Part shown: positions 10,976-23,936 of the stretch, piece by piece
Numbering within the stretch: position 1 is the stretch's first letter
How the letters are laid out: each line of letters begins with the position of its first letter
Assembly: GCA_024811115.1 (NCBI GenBank)
Contig: JAKOGH010000812.1
Span: forward strand, 186,001 to 250,000
Source of the DNA: Terana coerulea
Taxonomy: Eukaryota; Basidiomycota; Agaricomycetes; Polyporales; Phanerochaetaceae
Direction of reading: 5' to 3'
DNA length: 64,000 nucleotides
Program-made: the position numbers and the translations under genes
Notes under the pieces: generated by a model
Databases searched by the model: none
What the model was told of the DNA's origin: nothing
What the model saw: only the letters and a program-made list of their open reading frames with translations

Positions 10976-13900
10976 ATGAGCTCCAACGCTGGGCAGGCCA
11001 CAGGCCAGCGTAGAGGAGTCTGGGAACCACTTCCACGCTTCATATATGGATACGCAGTACACCCACTTTCACCGTCGCGACGAGACACCCGATATTCCAG
11101 CCGAACTCGCATTTCCACCTTCACCGACGCTTCAGGAGATGAGCTGCTTGTGCACCGGGACGTCGTATCGTTGGAAGTAGGGGACGAGGTGTATGCATTC
11201 GAGCGGTATACGCCTAAAGACAAAGAGGTCGAAGGGGTCTGGTATCGAGGGTACGTGTTACAATCCTAGGACAGCTTGCTGATATTCATGTTCCCATTTC
11301 GACTCGTGGGACACTTTAGATATGTCGTTTGTACGTCACGAAGGCCACCAGTGATATGGACGTCCTCTGCCGACCCATCTACGTCCAGCGTACAAGCGCA
11401 AGTCAAGGTGGACGAGGCTCAGCAAGTCTTTATTGGCATCTTCCAGCTTCCCACATATTCATCCGCGACGAGCTTTCCGATGCCGAAGGTCGACTCGCAG
11501 ACATTGCTGCCATGTTCAACAACGTCACCAACGGCACATCCACCGTCAAAGACCTGTACGCCCAGTGGAACCGGGACAAGGCTGGCTCCGATGCGCCCAA
11601 CGAAGAAGACGACGCCGGAACTGATACACAGAGCGTCGCACCGCGCAGGTCGTTCAAGCTGAATCCCCCGCAGACCGGGCCAATTCTACGCGTGCGCGCC
11701 TGCCCGTCTACCCCGCCAGCATACGGTCCGCGTCGCCGACCGAGGATCAGGTGCAGAAGCCCCTGCCGCCGCGTCCGTCGCTGCCCCCCTGGCGGAGAGA
11801 CCGCGTCAGGAGTCGAGCAGCCCGTCATCGACGAAATAGCGTCCGCGCTACGAGAATGGCATCTGCTCATGTTCCAGTACCTCGCCCGGCGCGACTACAA
11901 GCTCTTCGAAGTCATCAAAGAGCAAGTCGAGGCGCTGCATCTCGGACGACGCCAGCTGCTCGCCAAAACACTCAGCGCGGAGGAGACCGTGAACCTGCGA
12001 CGGCAGTCCGTCGCGCGGTTGGTCCGAGGGAACATCATGCAAGGTCTGGACGTCATCGTGCGACATCCTACCTGGGGCGGTCTGGTGACAGTCGATTCGG
12101 ACGTCGAAGGCGGGTTGGATACGCGCAGTTGGATCAGTGCGGTCAGGATGTACGCGATGCAGGTCTCTCTCGCGTACATGGACGTCTCTCCGTCCAATGC
12201 GTCTGAGATACCTCGGCTCGGAGCCTCCATCGACTACGTTCCTACGTCTGGACCACAACCCACCCCCGCTCACTCTGCCTTCAACGACGGCATCGCGCGC
12301 ACGAGAAGCCAGACAAAGTCACTCGGATCTCTTGGCAACACCGGCACCCAACAACCGTCGCGAGCAAAGTTCTACCATATATTTCTGGACCTCCGAGCCT
12401 TCGTCGCGTCCCCATGCGCTCCTGGAGAGACAGCGGAACTGTACTTCAATCTGTACAACCAGAACGAATCCCGCTTTGTATCCGAAGACTTCTGCGTCAT
12501 CCTCAATCACAACGGCGTCCTCGCTCGAGACCCCACTTCCCGCGTACGCACAGTATTCACGGACATCATCCCTTCCGATGCCCAAGACCCCATATGGCTT
12601 GTGTGCTCGATTGTGCGCAACGGGGCGATGAAAATGGGGAGCAGCATGGGCTCCATCTCCGAGGGCGGCAAACGGAACTCGGACTATTCCAGCTACCGAG
12701 AGTCGGTTTCCAACCTAGGGCACGCTGATAACGGCGACACCAACGGGCGCATCGACCCGTCGGGGCAATTCCGGCGGCCGTTTGGGTGCGCGATGCTGCA
12801 GCTGACCCAGCTGAAGAAAATGGCGACGGAGGGTGTCGAGATATCGTCAACACGGGAATACCAGATGCCCATCTTTGCCCCCACCAATGAAGCCACGTTT
12901 TCCATGCTGCATCAAGATATACTGAATAATAACACGAAAGAGTTTGAGAAGTCGTCGAGGTATGTCTTGTGCTTCGGTTCTGCAGGAGCGTCTGACGTGA
13001 CGAGCTTCCAGAGCTTCGATGCTTGCTGTATCAGTCAAGATTTTCTACGGCGACGCAGATACCATTGTCCGAGAGAATTCGTCTCTCCTGCAAGATACTC
13101 CCACTCACCCTACGCCTCGGCTTCCCGGACGTTGTGTTCCCCGGCGACGTCCGCAATGAACTCTACGTCAAGCTCTGGAGCGGCGACTTCTCCTCCTCTC
13201 AACCCAGCAGCCGGCGCAGCATGGCGAACTTTGCGCGCGGCCAGGTCGGCGCCGTCTCCGGGAACGTGCAGGTCACCGTCGAGGTCCGGGACCAGACCGG
13301 GAAGACGATCGACCGCGTCATCACGCGGTGCAGCGGCGAGCCTGAGATCACCCAGTTCAACTCCATGGTCTTCCAGCGCATCACGCAGCCCACCTTTGGC
13401 GAACTCATCAAGGTGAAGCTGCCCTCCGCCGGGTGCCCGGTGGCATCTGTTCTTCACGTTCAGGCAGCGGAGCGTCAGGGACCGATCTCAGGGACGCGGC
13501 TCGAACGAGGGGTTGGAACGGCCGTTTGCTTTTGGCTTCCTGCCATTGTTCCCTGACGGACGGGCGTTCCTCGAGGACGGCGAACACACGCTTGCGCTGT
13601 ACAAAGCGGATCGGGTGAGCCAGCTCAGTCCAAGTCAGTACCTCGATGCCCCTCCGTGGATCCCGGCAAACCAGCAGGTTGTGATTCCCGTGGACATGCA
13701 GCGCAATGCCCCGCTACTGCGCGACAGCCTGGTCATTCGCTCGTCCCTCGTCTCAACAGTGTTTACCCAGAACTCAGTGCTGCTGAGCCTGTTGAACTGG
13801 CAGAATATCTCCGACAAGGAGTTTCTGCTGACCATCCTGACAAAGTTCACCTTCGTCGGAGAAGTCGAGATCGTGAAGTTCTTGGCGGAGATCTTCAACG

Positions 13901-16900
13901 CCCTGTTCGACATCCTGGTGTCGCCGATCAACCAGGGAGGCGAGATGGATCATTTGGTGTTTAACGCGATTGTTACTGTGCTGGGCATTGTGCAAGATCG
14001 GAGGTTCAGCAACTTCCAGCCGGTCTTGGACGTCTACATCGAGCAACACTTCCAGTGCGCGGCCGCGTCTTCCCATATGATCCATTCGATGAATCGGCTC
14101 CTTCAGAACCCGACCTCGAGCGAGACGGCCTCTTCATTGCGGGCAGCCCTAAAAGTTTGGCACTACCTCTTCAAGTTCATTGCTCGGTCGCGGGAGCTGC
14201 AGAAAGCGAAAGGAGGTCGGCATGGGCGGGGGTGCGACGGCCGACCACCTGGAAGGCAGCTTCAAGAAGGAAATGCGCGCCCATCTCAGCGAAGTCACCC
14301 GGATGATGTCCACGAGCACGCCCGCGTCGATCATCGGCACGCAGACCATCGCGCTCCAGCACTTCACCTCCATCCTCCCCGAGCTCAACAAGGTCTTCTC
14401 GGCGACGGAGCTCGTCCAGATCGTGACGACGTTCGCGAACGCGATCGTCGCGACCAAGGCAAGATCGTCATCTGGCGGCTGATCATGTACCTGCAGATCG
14501 TCCGCGGCTTCCTGTTCGACATCCCCTCGTCGCGCGCGCAGCTCGTCGAGTCCGTCGTGATCTGGCTCAAGCCCCACTTCGGCCGGTTCGACGAGTACTT
14601 GTGGACGCAGCCGGGCGACGCGGAGTCCGCGAAGGACAACGCGCGTGTCGCGTGGCTGGAGAGCGTCCGGCTGTCCGTCACGGTCATCGGAGTGATGCTG
14701 GACAAGCTGCAGCAGAGCCTAATCAACCCGGCTATCCTGAACGACCGAACGCTTCTGCGGCAGGAGCAGTACAACATCGACTGCTTGCTGTCCCTCTTCC
14801 CAAGGTGTGCCCCGTGACGATATCTTGCGAATACGTGCTGAGTTTGTTCACAGGTTGTTGGAATCCTACCTCGAATTTCAGCATCCTGCCAACGAGCGCG
14901 CCATTGCTCGACTCCAGTCTACAACCACCGTCCCGTCGAATGTACCTATCACGTTCCCGGAGTCGTATCCCTTTGCGTTGGTATCCGAACTTCCGAAGAG
15001 CACGCCAAGTGGCCCAAACAGAGAGAAGTACAACGCCGGTCTCGGCGAGACCGCCGTCGTTCTCCTTGTATTGACCCTTGCGTCGTCTAAGAAGCTACTC
15101 CTGGGCTTCTTTGAAGGGATTGTGGACATTGAAGGCAGGGAGAAGCTGTCGAGCCTTCTCTCGAGGCTGTTCAAGGTGGCATCGTCGATTTTGAACAACG
15201 ACGCGTTCCCGAGCAACTGGCTGAACGTGAACATTCTGGCCCACAAGGTGCTGATTAAGCTCTTTGACCCAGTCGGAGCTATCATGGAACGGGAGTTTAT
15301 TCCGACGGAGCAGTCGACGTTCGCGTTTGAGCCAGTGCTCTGGAAAGAGGCTTTCTATGTCCTGTTGCGCCTCTTGTCCTCGGAGCAGCTGGTGATTGAG
15401 GACTTCAGTCCACAGGTACGCGACTTGACTTCGTCTGCTTACTATGGCTAACAACAGTACAGAAACGGCGTGCGGTATGGAGACTTGCCGGAGATATCAG
15501 AGGAGAGGGTGCGGCCATAATAATGCGATTATGGTCTGCGCTTGGATGGCCGCCGGAGCCTGTGGACGGTGGCTCTTCGACGCGGGTAGGGGTGAGTATA
15601 TATCGACGCTTGCTCAATTTCAACCACTGACTGCGCGTGAAGAACTATCAGGTCGCGCTGCACTCACTCGTCGGACAGGTCGTCAACTTGTGTCTAAGTA
15701 ACCATGACCAGTTGCGAAGCAACGCCGTCCAGATGCTGTACTGCATGATCGTGACTGAATACCACGTCTCCGGGCACTTCGACGACATCGAGAACGAGCT
15801 CGTCAGCAAGCTGGACACGCTCTTCATGTCCGACAGCAAGCGGGACGACATCTCGCGAGCGTTCTTCATTGGCCACCTCCGCCACCTCTTCGATTCGTCG
15901 GAAATCGATACGGAGCTCCGCAATCGGGTGACTGAGTTCCTCAACTCTGTCGATTCCTTCCTAGAGCTCCTGCTCAGCGTCCGTGCACTCCCAGAAGGCG
16001 AAGAGTTTGCAGATGACCGTGTCATCGCTACGGTGAGCGTCGTCGCACGGTACAGGCCCCATGACGCTAACGTTGAAGCCCTCAGCTTCGCCTGATGAAC
16101 TTCATCCGCCGCATTGGCAAAGACGAGATCTATATCAAATACGTCCATCAACTTGTCAATGTACGATTCGTCTTCTCTCCATCCCGATATGGGGGATCTC
16201 ATTCTACGCATTCTAGATGCACTTACAGGCTCAAAATTACGTCGAAGCTGCCCTCACGCTCAAACTCCACGCCGATCTGCATGAATGGGATCTCAACACG
16301 TTCGCACCACCCATGGAAGATTTGGGGCTCCCACAGCAGTCCCAGTTCCACCGCAAGGAGACCCTCTGTCTACTCATCCTTGACTACCTCGGTGAGTTAA
16401 CAACTGTCTTGCCCTGTTTACGGCGCCATCTCACAAGCGTGATCCAGGCAAAGGGAAGGCCTGGGAAAGTGCGCTAGAGATCTGCAAGGAGTTAAGCTTC
16501 CAGCACGCGGAAGTGACGTTCAACTAGTGCGCACTCACATTGCCTTTTCTGATTGCACAGTACGTACTGATGATGGATCGCAGCGCACGACTGGCGGAGA
16601 TCCTGCGCCACCAAGCCGCACTACTCGAGCACATTGTCACCGAGCAACGCTACTACTCGGACTACTTCAGAGTAGCCTTCTATGGCAACTTCCCCGTCGG
16701 CATTCGCAATCAGCAGTTCGTGGTACGTCCATCGGCGCTTAATTTTCAATGGCGGATGCCGATGCTAATGTATTGGGATGCAGTATCGGGGCTACGAGTG
16801 GGAGAAGTTTGGGGCATTCTGCGAGCGCATGCTCAACAAGCATCCAGGGGCACGGCTTCTCAAGACCATGGGAGAACCCGCTGTCGATATTCGCTTCGGC

Positions 16901-18126
16901 AACGACCAGTACATTCAGTGCACCGCCGTCGTCCCTGAGCCGAATCGCGAGCTTCCTATCTTCACAAACCCCGATGTGCCACCCCAAATCCGTACCTACT
17001 ACGAACACAAGTAAGCAATTCCCCCAGTTAGCATCGCATGGGTTGTTAACCACAGAGACAGCGCGATCAACTTGTTCAGCTACTCACAGCAGCTGAACAA
17101 GGTTGGGCCTTGACGGGTCGGAGGAAATCTGGATAGAAAAGACGTATCTGACGACGGAGGAGGCGTTTCCCACGGTGCTGCGCCGTTCAGGAGTCGTCGG
17201 CGTGGAGGTGGAGGAAATTTCGCCCGTCGAGACGGCCCTTCAGGACGTCCAGCAGCGGACGCGCGAGCTCGAAGCCCTCAACCTCAGGTACACGGCGCTT
17301 GCTAAAACCGGCCAGAACGTGTCGACCAATCCGCTAGCGATGAGCTTGAACGCCGTCGTGGACGCCCCTATTGACACAGGCGTGTCTTCGTTCCGACAGT
17401 CATTCCTCACAGGAGAATACTTGTCGAGATTCCCTGATAGGACAGCGCAGGTGGAGAAGCTGCGAGTAGCTATCGACGAGCAGGTCAGCTGTTCCACACT
17501 AGATCCATCTGGTCTGGAGACTGATAGGGGTTGTGCGCCAGGTTCGCATTATCGACAGCTGCTTGAAGCTACATGGGCAGCTCTGTCCACCGGAGATGCT
17601 TGGGTTCCACGGCACGCTCGAGACGTTCTTCAGGAAGAACTTCCACGACGAGATCCAGCGATTGGCAGTGGAGACACACCGCGACTCTCTGCAGCGGCCC
17701 GCACACGCGCCCACGGGCGCCGCCCCCGGCCACCTGTCCGTGATCGAGCAGAGGTCACTGGATCCAACGCTCGACCTGGGGCACTCGATCTCGAGCCCCT
17801 CGTCCATCTCGGCGCGGTCCACGCAGGTGAACGGGCAGCCCACCGCGGACGGCGCGCTGCAGAGCAAGCAGACGCCGCTCCAGCGCGGCCTCGCACACCT
17901 CGCGCGGCACGGCTTCAACGGCGTCGCGTCGGGCCCGCGGGACACGAGCGGCTCGGACATCGAGGAAGGCTCGCCGCGCGACTCGTACCTGAACGGCTCT
18001 GGGCAGCCTGTCGCCAACCTGTCCGGGGCGGCGTCGATCACTACATCTACTATGGGGAGCATGGGCTCATTGAGGGGTCGGTTCTCGCGCTTTGGTAGCT
18101 TGAACTTCGGCCGTCGGGACGGCTAA
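10976..18126 (+). CDS. DOCK-family guanine nucleotide exchange factor (SH3, DHR-1, DHR-2)
   Basis: Fungal DOCK proteins activate Rac/Cdc42-type GTPases and control polarised growth. The N-terminus (MSSNAGQATG) leads into an SH3-like domain (VVSLEVGDEVYAFERY, VWYRGYV, ASHIFIRDEL). DHR-1 is the C2-like part near 13090-13500 (FPDVVFPGDVRNELYVKLW, SRVITRCSGEPEITQF region, ERPFAFGFLPLFPDG). A long helical middle covers 13500-15420. DHR-2 covers roughly 15640-17640 (NFIRRIGKDEIYIKYV, QNYVEAALTLKLHADL, KAWESALEICKEL, YRGYEWEKFGAFCERML, PFRSSFRQ-like SSFRQSFLTGEY, LKLHGQLCPPEMLGFHGTLETFF). A Ser-rich tail ends at 18126. Total ~2,100 residues, normal for the family. Frame breaks lie near 11443, 11655, 11785, 13101, 13445, 14210, 14458 and 17102, mostly one base each and often in homopolymers; some pairs compensate. 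Confidence 0.9.
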
Positions 18127-18468
18127 AGGCGGCCCAACGGTCGTTCTCTTGCGGAATCTTCTCGATATCTATGTCTTCTATACCCGCTGTTGAATCTGCT
18201 TATTTGTCAACACTCACGACCAACGGACCATTGTATCTGGAGCAATTTTCATTCTAATGTTGTACAGTGAATTTAATAGTCTTAATGCAATACGTATAGA
18301 TATATGGACACAGAGAGGGTAACTACGGGTGACGATGAGGTCTCGGGCGTAAGCTTATAGATTGAAAAAATCGGCGGTACTCTGACGACGGGTTACAATA
18401 CAAGATAATTAGGGACATGCTGTGCCTAAGTCCGGGACTAACATAGATGCACTGGCTGCCGTAAGCAG
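18127..18468. other. Convergent intergenic region, DOCK / Medusa-like
   Basis: Shared AT-rich 3' flank of two convergent genes. No open frame of interest. Confidence 0.5.
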
Positions 18469-20365
18469 CTAGTAATACGAAACGTGTGGCCGATGCTGAC
18501 TGTCTATGGATGCGTAGTCGGAGCCGGGGAACATGTGGGACGGCGGTAGTGAGATGTCGGTCTGCGAGGATGCGGCTGATGGAGATATCGTTCGGTAGAC
18601 GGGGTTGTAGTCGAACGAGGGGCCATCCATGCTGCCGGACACGCCAGGCACTCCCGCCAGCGACCCAAGCCCATGCGCCAGACCATGCGAACCGAGAACG
18701 GGCTCTGTAGCGTATGACAGCGGCTGCATCGTGCCGCGTGCGCCGTATGGTCCGCCGCTTGGGCCTGGGCCGAAGAACGAGTCGGGCGGGAACATGTAGT
18801 CCCCGCCTTCCTCAAGCAGATCGGGAGAGGAGGTGGGGGACGGGAAGTGATGCAGGCCGGTCGGGGACTCGGAGGGCGGGCGAGAGGAGCCCGACGACAT
18901 GCCCGAGTCGCCCTCAGTCGTGTAGAGCGACTAAAGTACGCAGTTAGCCCCACGTCTGCGAGTAGATGCACCAGGGTACGCACGTATTTAGCGATGATCT
19001 TCTCGAGGGCCTGCGGCAGGATGCTCCAGTCAAACACCTTCACGTCCTTCTCGATATTTCGGGGCTTCGGCGCGGGGAAGTCCATGATCTGCTGGAAGAA
19101 CGCCTCCGAGCCCGCGCGGTTCTTGGACACGGTCTTAGGCCGGAAGCCCTCGAGGTTGCGCCGGATCCGGTTCTTCTCCTCGATCTCGAACGTCTCGCCG
19201 ACGATGCTCTCGAGCAGCGAGATGATGTCGACCGAGGTGACGTAGCACGCGTCCGTGTCCCGCCGGTAGATGCAGGAGATGGCGGCGTCGCCCTCGACGT
19301 ACTCGTCCTGCTTGATCGCCTCGCACGAGAGCTTCACGCGGAAGCCGTCCTGCGTCCGGGCGAACCGCACGAGGCGCCGCCCGACCTTGAGCTCGTCCTC
19401 CGCCCAGCCGGTGCACATGCCCTCGAGCGGCGTGAGGATGTCGAGGACGGCGCGATGCGACTCCGGGGCCTCCTCGCCAGGCGCATATCGCCGGGTGCGC
19501 ATGAGTGCCTGCTTCTTGCCCATGCGGACGGAGGCAAGGGCCTTCGCGGAACGCGCGCGTGCTGGAGGAGCGAGAGGAGGCCGATGGCCGGGAACGTGTT
19601 GAACTCATGGAGTGTATTGAGCTCGGCGAGGAAGACCGCGGCCTCTGAGGAATGTGGTTTGGGTAGCTCTGCGATCGGTGCAGAGAGCGCGAGGCAAGCT
19701 GGGTGCGGAGGAATTGAGGACTGTGCCCCTGGTGGCGCGCGCTCTCGGGCGTGGCCATAGACGAACAGCCTGCTGCAATACAGTCCACTGAGCGCCTGTG
19801 CATGACTAAACAAAGCGTCGGCGACTCACCAGCCCAATAAGTGTAGCAGCCCACGGTGACGGCGTCAAGGACGCCTTCTGCGGTGGTCAACGCCTGCGCT
19901 GTGATAGGAAGTACAGTGGAGTTGAGCTGCGCACTGTCCAGGCGCGGAACCACGGCCTCGAGTTCCCAGAGCCCTTTGGCGACCTGCCTGACCGTCGTGT
20001 TCAGGGCCTTGCGGCCGACGACAAGGCGCAGGAAGGTCGTTTCGCTGGGCTTGAACGAAAAGTTCAGGGTGATAGGAATCGGTACACCACCATGCCCCTC
20101 AAAGGAGTGATAACGGTGAACGCGGAAGAGTCCGCGCGGCGATACGATGCAGTTGCTCGCCGAGGCTATTGCAATGATGGTCAGCGGGAACGGGAATGTT
20201 GTCCATCCCGCAATACGCACCACCATCGTCTATGTATCCTTTCGTATCGGCGAAATCGTGAGGAGCGTTGCTGACCATGCCCAGCGGTCCTGACGATGTG
20301 TACTGGAGGCCGAACGGATGAGGGTAGGTGTCAAGCCCCATGTACGAAGGCAGGGTCATAAACAT
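18469..20365 (-). CDS. Medusa (MedA)-like transcription regulator with DUF7082-type domain
   Basis: Fungal Medusa proteins are nuclear regulators of development and adhesion. Start at 20365 (MFMTLPSYMGLD). An intron within DDG-A leads into an immunoglobulin-like region: RYHSFEGHGGVPIPITLNF, TFLRLVVGRKALNTTVRQ, LWELEAVVPRL. After a variable stretch comes the most conserved block: KKQALMRTRRYAPGEEAPES, ILTPLEGMCTGWAEDELKVG, RLVRF, KNRIRRNLEGFRPKTVSK, FPAPKPRNIEKDVKVFDWS. A final intron (from AKY to SLYTTEGDSG) precedes a Ser/Pro/Gly-rich tail ending at 18469. The frame shifts once near 19551-19560, in a GC dinucleotide run, between LLSLLQHAR and SAKALASVRMGKK; both sides fit the family. Domain identity is from recognition, not a search. 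Confidence 0.8.
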
Positions 20366-21293
20366 GTGAGGCTGCGGCGGCCGGATCGTCAGTTAAGGGG
20401 AATAAGGCTGGGCCACAAAGACAAAGGAGTTATAGGAGAGAGATGGCCAATGAACACGGTGATCTGGAGCGGGCAGGAAGACAGGGGTTTTGAATGGCAC
20501 AGACTCGCGAAGGCCTGCTATAATAACCGCGAAATTCGGTCGGGCCTGACACCGCGTGGGGGATCATATATTTTATGTGGTAGTTTCGAGCTTCGGCGCG
20601 CTGATCGACCGGACGAGGCCGGCATTGCATAGCTGATCGCGACGTGAGCCGCTTAAGGAGGAGTGGTGGATCAGTCGTGGTCGTTTCATGTAAGAGCACT
20701 GAGGTCAGTCTTCTTTCCCCTGGTGACCAGTGGTGCCCGATGGCACAACTCCTATCCGCCCTCGTGCCGCACTCGACCCGCTGTTTACCGACCCATGGGC
20801 CCACGGCTCGGGGACAGCATAGCGACAAGCTGTGCTATTCAGTTGCAGAAAATAGCGGCAGCCCGTCCGCTCGGCAGGTCGGACTTGAATGCGGAGCATA
20901 GAAAACGGGTGCGCACCTCATGTTTGGTCGATAAAGCTCGGTGACGAGAGGCGCATTTGTGAAAGAGTCTATTACCAACCTCTCCTGTGCGCTGGAATCA
21001 AGGCTAGGCTTACCGCAGACGCCCGCCATCATCTAAGATTACTGACCCTACCCTTCTCGGACTGCGCAAGGCCGGTGGGCCCAATTGGCTGGGCGCAGGG
21101 GCGGCTTTCTGGTCCCGCCATCGCTGAAACACAGCCCATGTCCGCCGGGGGACCTCAATCAGGAAATGCTATCGTCGATCATCGAGATTCAAAGCACAGA
21201 TCGCACAGGGCCCTCTGCATGACGAACGATTCCTGTATTGTCGGGGGCGCTCACAGCTTTTTGCAGAATACAAGGGCACACCGCCACGCGATG
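20366..21293. other. Intergenic, Medusa-like promoter side and Med27 3' side
   Basis: About 930 bases upstream of the Medusa-like start and downstream of Med27. Only unsupported short frames on both strands. Long upstream regions are usual for developmental regulators. Confidence 0.4.
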
Positions 21294-22480
21294 TCACGAC
21301 TGCAAACAGCCCGGGTGTCTGGCATCCCAGCCCTCGCTGTCTGCTGCACGGTCAGCAGGCTCCCAGACACGTGCCACGGGGGGATATGCCCTTCCGCTGA
21401 CACGATCCGCTGGCACGCGCTGCAGCGGCGGACGAAGAGGTCTTCATACGACGCGAGGAGTGCCTGTCCAGCAGCCGATCACCCGATCAATCTTAGCCGC
21501 TGCGATGAGGACGGGGTCCGCGGAGACGGGACGCACCATGACAAGCTGGAAGGACGCTAGCGGCTGCGACTGCAGCATTTTGGCGAGGTGTTGCGAGAGC
21601 CGCTGGTACACAACATAGCTTGATTGTGAGTGCGGTGGCCGCTGCAAGGCAGTTTATTGTCCAGCTACGATTATTCGCAGTCGATCGCCTTTGCAGACAC
21701 ACCTTTTCCCTTGGTCCGAAGGCAGTGGCACCCTCCACAACAACGGTCGAGTTAGGGGCTACGCTTCCCAGCGTCAAATAGACAGTCACGACGTCACGTA
21801 TTGTGAACCGAACAATGAGCGGGTCCGGCAGCTTGTCGCGGTGCGGCCATGGCGTCGCGGTCCAGACGTGCAGGCGGTAAGAGCTGGATTTGTTATACGT
21901 CTGAATGTATTCCACCAATTCAGCCAGCCGCAGTGGCGCTGACGGCGTTTCGTCAGGTGGGAACAGCGGCGCAACTTTGGGCTGGAAGCTGCGATACGGT
22001 TGTGGCGACTCGGGCGATGGAGGGCGCCTTCGGAAGCGTAGCGTGAGTATGCATGGGAAAACGCATGACCGCTCGAAGCAGAACCCACTGGCGTTTCAAT
22101 GTTTTGCGCCGGGGATTGGAGCTCAGGTCGGCCTTGTCCCTCACTTCGCTGCTCTTCGCGGCCTTGAGGACGTCCTGGACAGGCTCAGACTGCACTTTCT
22201 CAGAAAATTCGACGAGCTTGCCAAAGCCTTGCCGGATAAGTTCTTCTTGCGTGGACGACAGCGGCGGCTGCGGTGGCGCACTTCCTGGAAGGGCAGGATG
22301 CACAGGTGTCGGTGCCGTAACCGTAGCCGTGGCTGTTGGCCGCAGATTGGCGGGAGCTTGTCGTAAGCTATCCACTCGCGCGCTGAGCTCACTCAGCAGG
22401 TGGATTTGCCCTTCCAATGCCTGCAAATCGTTGCCAGCTGATGCCTCGGTGACCTCCGTCTTGGCAGGTTCGGGCTGCAT
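21294..22480 (-). CDS. MED27: Mediator complex subunit 27 (Med27)
   Basis: A tail-associated subunit of the Mediator coactivator in the nucleus. Start at 22480 (MQPEPAKTEV). An N-terminal helical/coiled-coil part contains LQALEGQIHLLSELSARVDS and QGFGKLVEFSEKVQSEPVQD. Exon 1 ends in KTLKRQ and exon 2 resumes with RPPSPESPQPYRSFQPK, LRLAEWVEYIQTYNK, LIVRFTIRDVVTVYLTLG. Exon 3 has SSYVVYQRLSQHLAKMLQ. The C-terminus reads LLASYEDLFVRRCSACQR, then GHIPP and a final HPGC. This Cys-x2-Cys, Gly-x-x-PP and His-x3-Cys arrangement is the hallmark of the Med27 C-terminal zinc-binding region. One frame slip lies near 21474-21480, just before LLASYED. The zinc motif is the main reason for the call; the N-terminus alone would not identify it. 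Confidence 0.72.
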
Positions 22481-23179
22481 TGCGGTTAGCCAGGAGGTTG
22501 TAGGATGCCGTAGCCGTCAGAGGAACCGGCTAACTACTGTGTCGCCCGTTATGGAGGGGGCGTTAGAAGTTTGATTGGCGCTGTGCTATCCATACAGGGC
22601 AACCCCTTAAGAAAGTCCTAAAAACGTGCTACACGCGCCGAGGCGGTCGCCGCACGAGGGTTGTACGGAGGTTGTAGTCAACTCAATCTTACATTGCAAT
22701 CTCCACTCGCGACATTTTTACGTCCGGATACCTCTGTTGCGAACTATACGCCCCCGAGCATCTGAGGTGTTGGTCATCCTGCGGAGTCCGAGTCGCAATG
22801 CCAGTCCGAGTCGCGCTATGCGAGCAACAACAGACAAGGAAAGTAGGCAACCACAGCACGCGCGGGATCAGCTTCAGAGTGATTCGGGATTGATGCGCAC
22901 CGGAGCCAAGCGCGGACCCACCGCAACCACTAACTGCGGCAGCTCAAGAAGCAGCAAAAATGTCTTAGATTCGCCCCATCACGATTGACGAGCCCCGCAC
23001 TGCGCCATGGTATAGGTACATGGTGATGTGATTGATTCCATACACGAACTCGCGGGCGTCGCACAGTTTCTCCAAGGCCAGTGCAGTCTTGTGTACGGCA
23101 GAAATACGGTGTGTAAGAAAACCACTCTCAACGGGACATGGGGACGCCGATAATCGGATGGAGAAGGAGTGCAAAAGAA
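22481..23179. other. Intergenic region upstream of Med27
   Basis: About 700 bases. It contains a 12-base direct repeat, agtccgagtcgc, twice near 22785-22815. Open frames here have no recognisable features. Confidence 0.4.
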
Positions 23180-23936
23180 CTACTCGTCGGACCATAATCC
23201 CAAGCCCACCAAGCCCAGCCAATCGTCTCCTTGTCGTCCCGCAAGGATATAGAGCGTGTACATAGATACCCTCGCTTCTTCCCCGATCGGAAGTTGCAGG
23301 CGGCAGCAGTGGACATCTCGCAGCGCTGACAGCGTCTGCGATAATTCCCGCACTGCTGGAGTATTATGAACGTCGCCTGGCAATGAGGCGGGTAGGAATG
23401 TAGATGACGAGAGTGCCACATCCTCAACCTGTTGCACGTAATAGTCACGTCGAAAAATGACAGCGATAAGGGCGCGGACTGACCTGCTGATTTTCTTGCA
23501 CTTCGATGCCCAAGGCGCGCAGGGTGGATCCCGCCTCGCCACGCCGGTACGGCCCCTGGCCCAACCAGAAGCCTACGTCCCCGAACGCATCTGATTCGCT
23601 GCTCTGGCCCGCGAGGATGCTCCCGCAAGTCAATGATGCGGCGGCAGCGTTCGCACGCGCCGTGAGCGGTTTCGCACACTCCACGGATGCTGCGGGAGGC
23701 ACGCTCGATGCGCTCGGGAATAGAACCAAGGCCTCGGGAAGGACGCCAGGGCCACGCAGCTCGGCACGAGGGTGACTTAATGGAGGGTGCGTGTACAGCA
23801 CTCTTAGCGTTGCTTCCACGGCAGTCACCGAATCCGCCGGTAAATCGGGAGTCGCAGAAATCGTCGGCGAATCGGTCAGAAATCGCGTTAGAGAGATGAC
23901 CTGGTCAGAGAAAGTGTGGCCGGTCCTTGCACTCAT
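23180..23936 (-). CDS. Conserved-looking unknown protein, ~230 residues
   Basis: I do not recognise this protein. The first exon starts at 23936 (MSARTGHTFSDQ), runs open for ~150 codons and ends at Gln-Gln before a consensus donor gtcagt. A 56-base intron ends caacag and the second exon continues with VEDVALSSSTFLPASL to WLGLVGLGLWSDE and the stop at 23180. The clean splice sites and matching frame argue for a real gene. Visible features: no signal peptide, an Ala/Ser-rich middle, a short Gly-rich stretch (FGDVGFWLGQGPYRRGE) and a hydrophobic C-terminal strand pair (YTLYILAGRQ, GLVGLGLWSD). It is followed on the same strand by Med27, 700 bases away. Confidence 0.5.

Noticed and set aside
17103..18098. 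Plus-strand open frame extending as an Arg/Ala/Pro-rich tail
   Set aside because: After the intron near 17484 the true DOCK frame is the one reading LKLHGQLCPPEMLGFHGTLE; the tail here is a GC-rich shadow.
19135..20226. Long open frame on the minus strand (363 codons) through the Medusa-like gene
   Set aside because: Only its first part (RYHSFEGHGG to YTYWAG) is the true frame; the remainder is an Arg/His/Ser-rich shadow of the conserved block in another frame.
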